Below are positions 22,434 to 34,000 of a stretch of 64,000 nucleotides of DNA, piece by piece. A program made the translations under genes and the position numbers. Under the pieces are notes generated by a model. The model was given only the letters and a program-made list of their open reading frames with translations. It ran no database searches and had not been told where the DNA came from. Location of the stretch: assembly GCA_964020085.1 (NCBI GenBank), contig OZ026605.1, forward strand, positions 26,274,998 through 26,338,997. Direction: 5' to 3'. Numbering within the stretch: position 1 is the stretch's first letter; the number at the start of each line of letters is the position of its first letter. Source of the DNA: Micromussa lordhowensis (Eukaryota > Cnidaria > Anthozoa > Scleractinia > Lobophylliidae).

Positions 22434-22507
22434 ATAGTAAGGAAAGTATAGAGGTATGAAATATACATCCCGGTACAATTTATGTCCCCATACATGAAGT
22501 ACCTACC

Positions 22508-22515
22508 GGTAGAAA
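22508..22515 (+). repeat. 8-bp target site duplication, right
   Basis: GGTAGAAA immediately follows the right end of the foldback element and matches 18158-18165 exactly. Confidence 0.8.
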
Positions 22516-22649
22516 GATGGACTGTAATAAGGTATGCGAGAAAGTTCGCTTTGTTAATTTATTTATAAAAGGGTTAAGTTTCTAACTTAAAATGAGTTTC
22601 TAACTCACTTTCTTTGTAAAGCAACTGTGGTGCTGCGTCGGTGGGGAGT

Positions 22650-22853
22650 ATTACAAGATAATTTGGTTTTATGAACTGAGTTGATAATGTGAATTGGCCC
22701 CCATAAAAGAGATTCGAAAGCTGACGTTTCGAGCGTTAGCCCTTCGTTTGACCGAGACGAAGGGCTAGTGATCGAAACGTCACCTTTCGAATCTCTTTAT
22801 GGTGGCCAATTCACATTATCAACTCAGTTGATAAAACCAAACTATGTTGTAAT
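22650..22853. mobile_element. Near-perfect palindromic MITE
   Basis: Two arms of about 95 bases are inverted copies. The left contains GAACTGAGTTGATAATGTG, GAGATTCGAAAG and GTTAGCCCTTCGT, and the right carries their reverse complements. A nine-base loop lies near 22750. Outer ends pair through ATTACAA and TTGTAAT. There is no open frame. Confidence 0.85.
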
Positions 22854-22859
22854 TTATTT

Positions 22860-23464
22860 ATACGTGGGCAAGCACGAATTTTTTGTGGCATTTCACTGTT
22901 AAGAAAACAAGGCTCCCTTTACCTGCTGTGAGGCCCTCTTGCTTAAATATTCAGTATATTCAGTCTTATATGGGAGCAATATGCAAAGACGGTTTGTAGA
23001 AAAAGTGTGTTTTCGCACCGAAATTTCTTGTATACCGCGGGGAAATAAAGGGTTCGGAAACTTTCTTTAAGTTAATTTTGTCCGAAAAAAATTGATTCCC
23101 CACGAAAACAATACACTTTCTAGTAATGACCTTTTAAGTTGGTAGAGACGGTTCCTTGGAATTAATTTGCAGTCCTAGACCCGGTCTACAGGACGCCGCA
23201 GAAATTTGAAAGCGACTTTGCATCAAATGTTTTCTGTTCACACTACGCTGAAAACTCAACAATCACCAGCTCCAGGAGTGCACCCTCTAGGGCTAGGGCT
23301 AGGGTTAATCACATGATTATCGTGACGTGCTCCGTTTTCAAAATATCTTCCGTCCATACTAAAACGCAATACTGGCTTTTTATAAGTTTCTCCGGTTTGA
23401 AAAGCGCTTTCGAAAAGCTCCGTTTGCGGTGGACAATTTCTCAGGATTAGTGTGGACTGTAGGC
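22860..23464. other. Intergenic DNA between repeats
   Basis: I see no exon or RNA gene. A short run of GGGCTAGGGCTAGGGTTA at about 23290 resembles degenerate telomere-like repeats but is only three units long. Confidence 0.4.
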
Positions 23465-24469
23465 TTAAGAGAAGTTTTCAAGGTTTTTCAAGCTGTAGCT
23501 ACTGTCAAGCTAATAGATGTGAAGAAAATCACAAATTTAACGCGTCTGTCACGATTAGATATGAAAACAGCGATTGCATGGCATTATAGGACAACAATAA
23601 GCTTAGCGCCAAAACGAGGCTTCGCCTCGTGCGAGTCTAAGAAATGCCTCCCAAAAGGGAGGCAAAGAGCATTTCACCTCTTATTTAAATTTAGTCGCAT
23701 CGAAGGGGTGTTGGAGGCTCCTCGTGCGGGTGGACCGGTGAGGGTGGGACTCTGCAGAGACTCTGCTCCCGTTAACTCTACCCCATGAGGGGGTAGGGGG
23801 GAGCAGAGAACGAGGAGCATTTTGTTTGGATTATTTTTCGTTTTTTTTTCCCCTTAAACAAACATGTTAAAACACGCATTTTAACTTGTATCGATATCAG
23901 ATTAATATATCTGGCATAAAAAAACCTGGGTTTAAATGTCAGGAATATTCGAAATTGTCCTCCTTTAAGAGAAGTTTTCAAGGTTTTTCAAGCTGTAGCT
24001 ACTGTCAAGCTAATAGATGTGAAGAAAATCACAAATTTAACGCGTCTGTCACGATTAGATATGAAAACAGCGATTGCATGGCATTATAGGACAACAATAA
24101 GCTTAGCGCCAAAACGAGGCTTCGCCTCGTGCGAGTTTAAGAAATGCCTCCCAAAAGGGAGGCAAAGAGCATTTCACCTCTTATTTAAATTTAGTCGCAT
24201 CGGAGGGGTGTTGGAGGCTCCTCGTGCGGGTGGACCGGTGAGGGTGGGACTCTGCAGAGACTCTGCTCCCGTTAACTCTACCCCATGAGGGGGGTAGGGG
24301 GAAGCAGAGAACGAGGAGCATTTTGTTTGGATTATTTTTCGTTTTTTTTTTCCCTTAAACAAACATGTTAAAACACGCGTTTTAACTTGTATCGATATCA
24401 GATTAATATATCTGGCATAAAAAAACCTGGGTTTAAATGTCAGGAATATTCGAAATTGTCCTCCTTTAA
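23465..24469 (+). repeat. 500-bp tandem duplication with conserved hairpins, TTAA at each boundary
   Basis: Two copies (from 23465 and from 23965) are almost identical. Each carries a 7-bp stem closed by TTCG (CGAGGCTTCGCCTCG), an 8-bp stem with an AAAA loop (GCCTCCCAAAAGGGAGGC), and a larger foldback. In the foldback, GCTCCTCGT pairs with ACGAGGAGC around the inner stems CTCTGCTCCC/GGGAGCAGAG and CTACCCC/GGGGTAG. The left edge, the junction and the right edge all contain TTAA. Short open frames differ between copies and show no known protein. Confidence 0.85.
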
Positions 24470-24878
24470 GGCGGGGGTAAACCCGAAAGCCGTATTTTGG
24501 CTGGGTATTATGTTTTTAATGCAAATATCTCGTTTACGTTTCAAGCAATCAAGAATCTCTATGCTCATCTCACATATCTATGTTTTGGGTTGTTTTGTAA
24601 ATTTTTTGGTGATTTTTAGGTATATTCGGAGAGAAATAGTTTTTCTCAAAGGATTAGTAAAATTGATGGAAATAGGAAATTTTGAAGATTTGTTGTTGTT
24701 TTAAAATTAGAGTTTGAAATTAAAAATTGGTACATACACTCCAAACAGTTGCCCAACAACCTGGGGTGCCATTGTGCGGTCGGGCAACTGTCTGGTGGTG
24801 TTCCATAACCCTTTTTTTCCCTTTCAACCTCTCTTTAAACTTACCAAAATTTCACTTAAATTCACCTTTACCCCCGCC
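24470..24878. mobile_element. 409-bp TTAA-flanked inverted-repeat element
   Basis: The ends are GGCGGGGGTAAA and TTTACCCCCGCC, perfect 12-bp inverted repeats, each bordered by TTAA (24466-24469 and 24879-24882). TTAA duplication is characteristic of piggyBac-type and a few other transposases. The interior is AT-rich and non-coding. Confidence 0.8.
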
Positions 24879-24968
24879 TTAACCGTAGGAATAACGGGGC
24901 CTTAGTCATTTCATCGCCATTTATGCATAAAAATATGAAACGATTGTTTGGCACTCATTATCGCTGTT

Positions 24969-25291
24969 TAGTAAATTCTCAGCTCCGACTATTGCATTTC
25001 TAGCTTTTTGATTGGCTAAAAAACTCCGACTATGAGCCAATAGTCGGAGATTTACCTCATATGAAAAATAGTGCGCCAAGTTTAAAAATTTTCCGCTCGA
25101 AGTTTTCAACTTCAGCCCTCTATAATGGCCGAAATAAAAAATCGGCGGCAAAACACGGTTTGAGAATTTACTAAAACAATTATTCTATTCACCCTTGTTG
25201 AATATGAAGTGATTATAACAAACTCGCGCTACGCGCTCGTTGGTTATTTTATCACTTCATATCCAACTCGGGCTCATGGAATAATTGTTGT
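24969..25291. mobile_element. MITE with TAGTAAATTCTCA ends plus adjoining palindrome
   Basis: The part at 24969-25174 has inverted ends TAGTAAATTCTCA/TGAGAATTTACTA and a central hairpin CTCCGACTATGAGCCAATAGTCGGAG. A related copy is inverted at 45188-45402. The adjoining 25177-25291 is itself palindromic: AATATGAAGTGAT pairs with ATCACTTCATAT, with outer arms CAATTATTC and GAATAATTG. Its motifs are also found at the other locus, so the two parts belong to one family. Confidence 0.75.
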
Positions 25292-26647
25292 ATATTACCA
25301 GGGACTGTTTTCAGTTATTCTATTCATGGCCAAATTGTATTTCTACGCGCTTACCGTGTTTTGTGAAATTTAACATTAAAATGAATCATGTATGTAGATT
25401 TTTTTGGAGTTGTAGCAATTTTATTTGGGCCGCTACATTTTGGGAGGGGTGGGGATGGTGTATGGGAGGGTTGTTGTAGATATTTTTTGGGAAGTAGCCA
25501 TGGGTTTGTTAGTTATGGGACGAGACTTTATTTTCGGAATTTCATTCCTTATTTGCAATTAGCGAGACATTTTAAACTATTGCATTCATTATAGCAAAAC
25601 TGGTACGACATATCAAAGCTATTCTTTTACAAAGAAATGTATGGACGGTGGCCATAGTCCCTTTTTAGCGGCGGAGCGGCAGAGCCGCGAGGAGAATGAT
25701 GAGTACTGAAATTCACATCACAGGGGGAGGGGGTGGGGGTGAAAAATAGCGAGAACGTGCTATTCCGTGTGCTTGTTTGTCAGAGAAATGAAAATTTGCG
25801 TTTCGGATAAAACAAAATGTTTTATTCATCTATTTAATTCATCTAACTTTTTGTTTATATCAAGGCATGTGATAGACCAAGAAAAAAAAAGGGGGGAGGG
25901 GGAAGGCACCTCTTAGTGCGAGCTTCGCTTGAATACCCGGTTACTTGCAATTATACGAGATTATTAAGACAAACACCTGTGTTGGATAAATCTGGCCATG
26001 ATTATTGCAAGTTTATTAACATCAAATGTAACAGAATCCCAAAACAGCGATCTATACAAAAGTTAATCATTAGTAACTGGTAAAAGTGACCTAAACGAAT
26101 ATATTAAATATGAACAAGAAGCAAAAATAATAGCAATAATAATCCGTTGGTAGGTGAAGGGGATGGAGGCGGGAAAGATTTCTCTTCAAGGTCCGATGGC
26201 AAAGGAAAGAAGGAGGAATAGCATCGAAACTAACCGTAATATAACGCCACGCTTCTGAGATATTGAAAGTTGACCTTTGATAAGTAAACAACGCCCCAAG
26301 TCCCATTAGCTCGGTTTGGCGTACCTGGTACATTACCCAACGGATTATCACGTGCGACATAAAGTACATGATGTCTGGCCATAATGTCTGGTTTTCCCAG
26401 TATGTCAATCTCTATATTTCCAGCATTGAAAAAAAAAAAACCAACAACAACAACAAAACATCTTTCGTGTGCTTTGGAGACACGTTAGTAACATGTTGCA
26501 TACCTTTGCGAAGCAAACAAAAGTATCAAAGTGCAGACGTTGATGTGTCAAGAAATATTTATCACGTTTGCTGCTTAAATACAGAATTTAAAATGAACGA
26601 CACCCCAGTAAAATTGAAAGTGTTTTTGCCTATGATTAAAATATGTA
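25292..26647. other. Intergenic DNA, no gene seen
   Basis: AT-rich DNA with purine tracts (about 25720-25740 and 25885-25905). No exon, RNA gene or clear repeat is recognised. Open frames at 26091-26408 (-) and 26368-26721 (+) look random. Confidence 0.45.
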
Positions 26648-26789
26648 TCTTATTAGACGTTTTGGTGTGTAGTATCACTAGGTATTTTTACAAGTTGTGC
26701 CGTATTTTGACGAGCCCTTAGGGCGAGTCAAAATATAAACAACGAGTAAAAATTCTCAGCGATACTTTACATCAAAACGTCTATTAAGA
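26648..26789. mobile_element. Palindromic MITE
   Basis: TCTTATTAGACGTTTTGGTG at the left pairs with CATCAAAACGTCTATTAAGA at the right. An inner stem, TATTTTGACGAGCCC with GGGCGAGTCAAAATA, lies at the centre. Confidence 0.75.
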
Positions 26790-26906
26790 GGTTTATTATC
26801 CAACGATTTCTTTTCCCAAAATTCTAACTCGCCAAGTTTTTTAACCTTTATGCGGCCGGTAGGAATGAGACGAGTACAAATACCTGATATTACGAAGCAG
26901 AGTTGG

Positions 26907-27007
26907 ATAATAAAAGTGGCTTACCTTAATGGCTCTAAACAGCCTCCAGGAACTCAGAGACATAAAAAAACGCAATGCAAACATAAGGTAAGCCGCTTTT
27001 ATTAAAT
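26907..27007. mobile_element. Short MITE
   Basis: The terminal inverted repeats ATAATAAAAGTGGCTTACCTTA and TAAGGTAAGCCGCTTTTATTA (outermost bases given approximately) enclose about 55 bases of non-coding DNA. Confidence 0.6.
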
Positions 27008-27097
27008 TATTTTCTATCCGTAGCACTTAGAGCAATTTTCGAAGCATTCTCATACATTGTCTTATAAACGGCGAAAACAGCATTATGTCACATATTA

Positions 27098-27247
27098 CAG
27101 TGGAATCCCGATTTTTCGAACCTCCAGGGAAATTTCGAGAAATCGGGGCTAAAATTACAGTGTTTGACTGAGGAGAGGGAACGACTTTTGGTTCGAGTTG
27201 TCGGGAGGTTCGAGAAATCGAGGGTTCGAGAAATCGGGATTCCACTG
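27098..27247. mobile_element. 150-bp pogo/Tigger-like MITE
   Basis: The ends are CAGTGGAATCCCGATTTTTC and its inverted near-copy, each flanked by TA (27096-27097 and 27248-27249). CAGTGGAA.CCCG with TTCGA runs is a common terminus of pogo/Tigger-group elements in animals. No transposase is present. Confidence 0.78.
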
Positions 27248-27249
27248 TA

Positions 27250-28076
27250 ATCATATTCAACGTCTGGGCCGCCTGCGGTCTATGCGATTTATTCGAAAAA
27301 GTGGTTCACCCAAATTTATAGAGCTTTGTATGGAGACGCCACGTAAACAAAGTTCCATTTCCCTTGACTATGCGGGAGAAGGGCAGTGTCCATTGTTGTC
27401 TGGATACAGCACGAAAAATAAACATTCTTTTACCTTCCATTCAGTTTACACACCCACAGTGTTTTGTCAGCTCTAGTGCAGTTGAATAGAACCATTACAC
27501 GACTCATAGCCCAAAACCTTGATACAAATGAGATTACATTTCAATCGTCGCCTTTCTCTCGCAGATTTAGCCGTACGCTTATGTAATCTCAGTAGTGAAA
27601 GTATTTGCAGCACAATAAAATGCAGATGAGACAGCAATTAACCAAAAATGAATAAGGAAAGAGAAAGAGATCAACCGGAGAAACTTGAAATGCAAAAAGG
27701 AAAACGTGCGGTTGGCACCGCCTGCTCCGTTGGGGTCAATTGTTTCCGGGTCACAAATTAGAACAATAGATTACCGTTCATAACACTCAAGGGACGCGCT
27801 TGTAGCAGATAGCACTTGCGTAATGAATGAGTTTCGCACGCGTGAACGCGCTGAATGATTCAACGATGACAATCTTGTTAGTTGACGAGGGTACGATGTG
27901 TGGAAAGCATTCAAAAGAGTTCGAGAGAATTTGAGAAGATATTTACCAGACATTTATGCGTTTCAGAAACCAAGGATATCAATTTGTTTGTTTGATTGTA
28001 ACGTATTAGGGATGTGATCAAATTCTGAACGGTTGACGCAAGATATTGAAAGTTTTCACTGCTGGAGTACTACTGG
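27250..28076 (+). other. Upstream region and 5' UTR of the giant gene
   Basis: No repeat or exon is recognised. An in-frame TGA at 28047-28049 closes the reading frame ahead of the chosen start, so the coding region cannot extend further upstream within this exon. No convincing TATA motif or other promoter element is seen. Confidence 0.5.
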
Positions 28077-31000
28077 ATGTTTACTATGAGTTGGAAAACT
28101 CGTCTGCAGAACGCTCCTCTAATTGCAGTTTTATTATTAACCTTTCACCTTGGAGATACGGCATTAACACCCTGTACGAACAACGTAAACGCAGTGATTT
28201 CATCGCCGTGCAAGTTTTCACCGGGAATTCATTCTTACACGACACTGACAGTCAGCACCGAAATTTTCTTAGAGACAAACCCGAGCTCTTCGCAGCATGT
28301 TTTTAATGTCTCTCAGACGTTTGACCTACAAGCCGAGGCAATTTTGATCCTCGATTACAACAGGGTGAGCGGCAACAATCACGGCGCTGGTGCAAGTGGA
28401 AGCGATGGCAGCTCCGGAGGTAGCTACGGTGGAAGAGCGGGAGCTGCATCTAACACGCCGCTATCTGCATCTCAGTCTGAAGCGTACGGCAGTGCATTCG
28501 CCGTAGAGCAGCCCGGAAGTTGGGGTGGTGGTAACCCCAGCACGCGTGGAAAAGGAGGGGGATACGTAAAGATCTACGCTCGTAGGCTCATACTTGACGG
28601 TACAGTACAAGCAAACGGAGGGCGCTCCCAGCAGGATGATGGAGGTGGTAGTGGAGGCGGCGTTTCCATAGATTGCTTCGAAATCGTTGGCAACGGCAGA
28701 GTGGAAGCATCTGGAGGGATGGGAAGTGGCAAAGGGGGTGGTGGTAGTGGAGGAAGGATTTCAGTACAGTATCAACACGGTTCCTTTGGAGGCCAAGCAC
28801 AAGCGTACGGTGGGAAAACAGGTAATGCTAACAATGCTGAAAGGGAGTTTTCGACTTCCGCTTTCACGGTTTCTAAAGAAGTCAGTCAAATTCATTTTCC
28901 ACATATATATTTGGAGCATTTTTCCTGACGTGACATGACGTTAACCTCACGTATACAGTTGTTACTACCTGGAAACTTCAGTTTATCTTAATTAATCCCT
29001 AACTTTGTTAGCTTTTCCACTGAGAGCTGACAAAGCACAAAAGCAAACCTTTGTTCTTGCGTCAAAGGTGTTTGTGGGCCGTCAAATTTATGCATAAACT
29101 ACTCGTGTGTAATACTGACTGTCTGTTACCACACATTTTAACCTTGGCATGTCCATGTCTTAAATCTTGAACGCTGGGTACAAAAAATCTCCTTTGCCCG
29201 GTTTATTTTTGCCACAGTTAAGAACACTTGAGAAAGTTACAAATGTTGTTGAATTCAACTAGCTAGAACTTTGATCAAATAGCGAAACAATTTAAGCGTG
29301 AACTTAGAACGATTGTTCTTAAACAAACTTCATACGAGAATCGAATTTCGCAGAAAAATTCCATCTTTGCTGCCATTTGTTATTAAAGAGAGATGCGCCT
29401 GAACACAACCTGCCAAAAGCGGAATATTTTAACGCAGGTTTCATCCGAGGAATGTTTCAAAACATCCTTGTCAATTAAGATCGCTTTCGTAGTGTAAACA
29501 AGGGTCGTTTATGCTAAAGGTCACTCTTTGACAGCCTTGGTCATTTTCATATTAGACGAAAAAAAATCAGAAAAGGAGGAGGGGCAATGTCTTCGTATAA
29601 CTTATTGCCAATATTGACCGTACTTTCACAAGTAGCTCACTAATACGTTTCGAGAATTACTAGATGAGAATTAATTATTTAGGAAAGCAATTATTTCTAG
29701 TATTAAGATTACAAAGAGATGTACTATATTTGTGAGATATTGTGACAAGGTTAAGAATGTAGCGTACCACTTGATGTAAAGTGATTGCGGGGGAGTCAGT
29801 CACGGAGAATGCTTACTATCGCACGTGCGGTCTGATATCGAGTCATCAAAACTTCAATCCGTTTCGCCACTTGCACTTCAGAGTACTGTGCTGATTTTGC
29901 GAAGGCAACTCTACTTTTATACTTGTAAAAGCAAGTATTTTGCCGTGTCTATTATGTAGTGAAGTTCCTTATTTCCTTATTTATTTCCACTCGTTTTGCT
30001 CTGCTCTCCCTGAGAACCTAATCAGTCAAGTTGAAGTCAGCACGTAGCAAAGCCCATCAGAAAAGTCATTTCCACATAACACTGCGACCTTTTGTTATTT
30101 TCTATCAGACGCAATACACTCGTTGTTGTGATTGGACAATTTTACAGCCTTTTTCACAGTACGTGCAGTCCACTTCCTCCTCATTGATTTAAAATGTTTA
30201 CCTTTTAGTGCTGGGTAGAGCGAGGGATAAAGTAAATGTTTTATTAGTTTCGTTATTGTGAGTTCGTGCTTTCAATCACATATCTTTCTTTTCCCTGCTG
30301 ATTTAGAGCTCCCGTGCTTTGCTCTTGAGCCACTAAGTCATTAGCCTCCCACGCAGAGGCTCTCAAGGGCTCGTCACGCGTCCCTTCCCCACGAAAGAAG
30401 GAACGCGTGACGAGCCCCTAAGAGCATCTGCGTGGAAGACTACAAAGCCATGAGCGAAAAAAAGTAAAATTTGGTGCGTATTTTACAGTACGGAACCCAA
30501 GCCCATTACTAAGAATTGTCACTCATTTTAATTATCATTGGATTCTCAAGGTATTATTTACTGTTTATTAACCTCGCACGTTCGGTCTTTATAGGTAAAT
30601 CTCAAACTTCGACCTTGCCGTATTGACCGAGCGATAGCGAGGTCAATACGGCAAGGTCTCTGTTTGAGATGTTCCTGTAAAGACCTCAGTCTTGGTTAAT
30701 AAGTAATTAACTACTTATTAACTCGGGAGAGGATTCTGTAGCAAATGAAAATGTTCTCGAATAACAAAAAACGCTCTCGATACACTGTGTCATTTTTATT
30801 TGTTACTAAAATTGTAAACCAGTCATTACCGGCGAATTATGCGTTGATCAAAACTGATCGGCAGGGCTGACTACCCTTCAGTTGCTCATCCCCACCTCCG
30901 GTCAGACCTCCGGTAGACTCGATTTCCAGCCGCTGTTCGGGAAACGAGCCCGCGCTCCTCCCCCGGGGAGGAACGTAGACCGGACACAAGAGAGCGGCGG

Positions 31001-34000
31001 AGATCGAGCCTACACCTCCGGTCCACCAAAATTATTGATTAGGTCCATGATCACGCTTTAATCATATTATTTTGACAGATTCCATCGTTTCTATCTTTTA
31101 TTATTTGTATGAATTTTTTACAGAACTCTCTTATAGAACATAATCTGGGACTCCAACTGGATTAATCCATCGACTTGTTACATTTTTATCTTATTTTGAA
31201 AAATCAAGGATTTGAACAGTTCCGAAGATGACTAACCATTATGATTTTTTTCCCATTTTAGAAAATGAAGTGAGCGCTCAGGGCGTGGCAGCAGGTTCTA
31301 CAACCTTGACTGCTAATTCCTTTAAGACGACCTATCGGAGCCCTCCCCTTTCCAACATTGTCTACTCTCCCCTACATGCCAAATTAAACTACCAAGGGGG
31401 GAACGGTGGATGGATGCCAGCGACCAACAATGTTGGAACCGAATGGTTGCAGGTAAACACATTGTTTTACTGAAAGTAATTCAGATCTTTGTTTCAGACT
31501 GGATTAGGCCAAAGTCCATTTCTAAGCACCAAGGCCGTAGCCAGAAAAAAAATTCACTCAGGCAATGTTATTGGTTTGTTTGTTTATTTATTTGCTAGAA
31601 GTAGTGGGGAAGAGAAAGGGGGGGGGGGGGGGGGCAACTCTAATAAGAACTGTTTCAGTGAGCCATGTGGCAATGCAGGTCGCCCCTGAAATTCGGATCA
31701 TTTTTCAAAATGATATGGGATGTCCCCGATTTGTTTTTGCAATTCAGTGAAATATTATCTTCAACGCTTGTTAGAGCAGTCACTTCCCTGCAGACTCAAT
31801 TCCCGTGGGGGTCTCACGTTTTATGCCCCTGAGCTCATGCATGCCTCATGTTTTTAGCGCCAAACTCAGCTGCTATGACGGGCTACTAATGATTTCATTT
31901 GTAATGGTCCTCACCAGGTTCAGCTGTCCAAGGAGGCTTACATAACTGACGTGGCTACTCAAGGCCGCTACGGAGGTAACCAATACACCAAGTCTTACAC
32001 GCTACAGTATCTCGATCCTTATATTTCGCGAGCGACATGGAGAGACGTTAAGGTCAGTAAACCATAAACACTAGCGTAAGCGAAATCGCGTACAAATCAG
32101 ACTTTTTTCTTCCCTTCCGCTCCCAGCCGACGACACTTGTAGCGGAAAGGTAACTACTGAGAGGGGTAGACTCAGTGGGCTTTCTGGTCACTGAGTCACG
32201 TTTGCGTCACACAACACGAGGCACATCGGTCCCCGAGTTTTTGCAGCTCTGAGACATTCTACGTTAAGACTGCGTTAAGGAAAGGCCGGAAAGCTTCAGT
32301 CTCGTCAAAAGATAGTATACGATTTGTTCATATGATGCACTGTTGCATTATTACTTCTTTTTAATCCAAATATCGGCAGCTATACTTAGCTGAAGAATTC
32401 ACCATTGTCACACTGTTTATTATCACGAGTTTCTTCGCATTATACTTTTGTATTTTACTTTTGAAACATTTTCAGGAGGGTGGCGAGGTGAAGACCTTTG
32501 CAGGAAACATTAACACGAACACAGTAAAGAAAAATGCTCTCCCGGTGGAGGTATACACTAAAGCAGTTCGCTTTTATCCCAAGTCATACAACGTTGCAAT
32601 CGCGCTGAGAGTAGAACTTTATGGATACCCGGCAGGTATGTTGAATGATTTTACCTGTACAGCTGATTGAAGCTAGCTTTAAATAGGCTGTGGAACCTTA
32701 GATGTGCGAATTCGTCTTGCAGTAGAGTCAAGAGGTTCTTTTTATCGCTTCGTCGCAGCCGAACTAATTTACAGCGGCGCGCGGCGCTGTCTGCCATTTT
32801 CATTGAAAGAAGTTCCCGCCACACAACGTGACTCGTTCAAGTACACTCACGGTGTCACGATATATTGAGCAGTTACCCTCAATAACCCAATAGCGAAGAT
32901 ATCAGTGACGTCACGAGCACTGTAACGCAATATTCGTGGTTGGCAAAAAGCGACAAAAACAAAAGAAATGACTGAGTTTAAGCGTATTTCAAATGACTGT
33001 CGCTTCACTTATATGCTAGATTTCATTCTGAAACCAAGATGAAAGTTAGAATATTATGAAAATGCTGCACTGTCAAAGGCTGAAGGAAATTCGAGTATCG
33101 ACACCTGCCGAAAATCGTGTTGGAAATTCGTCTGTGCGCAAAGGATTTGACCGGCTCGAAAGCTCTTTTGCCAACCACACGCACGAGTGATTTTGATCCA
33201 CGTGATCGAAAATGACGTCAATGTTTGTAAACAGATATCTTCGCTATAAGGAGCAACGATTGTTTAATCTCTGAAGAATATTAACTAGATCATCGATAGC
33301 ATTTGCAGGAAGCAACTGCAGTCTGACGCAACTTTCTTGGGTCCAGTTTAACAGCAGATAGAGTAATCCTAATGCCAGGGTTACCCTAGCAAGTTGGTTT
33401 TCATGAACGCGTTTGCAAAGCTGCCAGAGTTACCCTAGCACTTGGGTACCTCTAACTGAGCGCTAGGGTTACCCCAGTGCCAAGATTACCCTAGCTGCTT
33501 GCATTCAAACCGTTTATCAAATGTATGCATAAATTCATTCCAGATCTTTCCAGTAATCCTGGTTGCAGTTATGTACTTCCGGAAGGTAAGCTTCCTTCTC
33601 AGATTAATTTAATGCAGCCTGCCCATAAGTAGTGGGTCTCTGTAGTCCTCTTGTTTACCTCTCACCGCATACGAAATGGAAACTTTTATTTTTTCCAGCT
33701 TCACTCTGGTACACGTCGCCAAAAAGGTTTGCGCCTAATCAAAGAGAAACTGATACCATTTTCTCGTTTCGTTTGTGCCACAGAAACGTTTTTTACCACG
33801 AGAGACGAAAGAAAAGTAATTGTTGAACTGTACAGATTGAATAGCCTCTCACTTCGTGAGAGATTCAAGCTGAAAAATTCCATAGTGATGAGTTAACCTC
33901 AGTTCAATAATCTAGTTGGCCTAAAACAAGTTACCGTCTTTTAATATTTATCATTTAATCGGTCGTTACTCAGCGTGAAAATTCAAAACTATCGAAATTT

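Larger units (their letters stand above)
18166..22507. mobile_element. Foldback-type transposon with minisatellite inverted arms
   Basis: Both ends read GGTAGGTACTTCATGTATGG inward as inverted repeats. The similarity continues for about 60 bases of unique terminal sequence, where the left end lacks a 15-base piece present in the right, and then through long arms made of an 18-bp tandem repeat in opposite orientations. A single-copy spacer lies in the centre. Perfect 8-bp duplications flank it. Terminal repeats built of tandem arrays are the hallmark of foldback (FB-like) elements, and an 8-bp duplication is typical of hAT-type transposases. No transposase is encoded, so it would be non-autonomous. 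Confidence 0.85.

Noticed and set aside
23288..23312. Interstitial telomere repeat
   Set aside because: Only about three GGGCTA/GGGTTA-like units are present, too few and too imperfect.
23429..24288. A duplicated gene encoding SLAPKRGFASCE-type protein (119 and 89 codons)
   Set aside because: The shared text covers hairpin DNA. The two frames start at different places, and there is no known similarity or codon signal.
28046..28306. Alternative 86-codon ORF overlapping the first exon of the giant gene
   Set aside because: It ends without joining any exon, while the overlapping frame has a signal peptide and continues into glycine-rich repeats.
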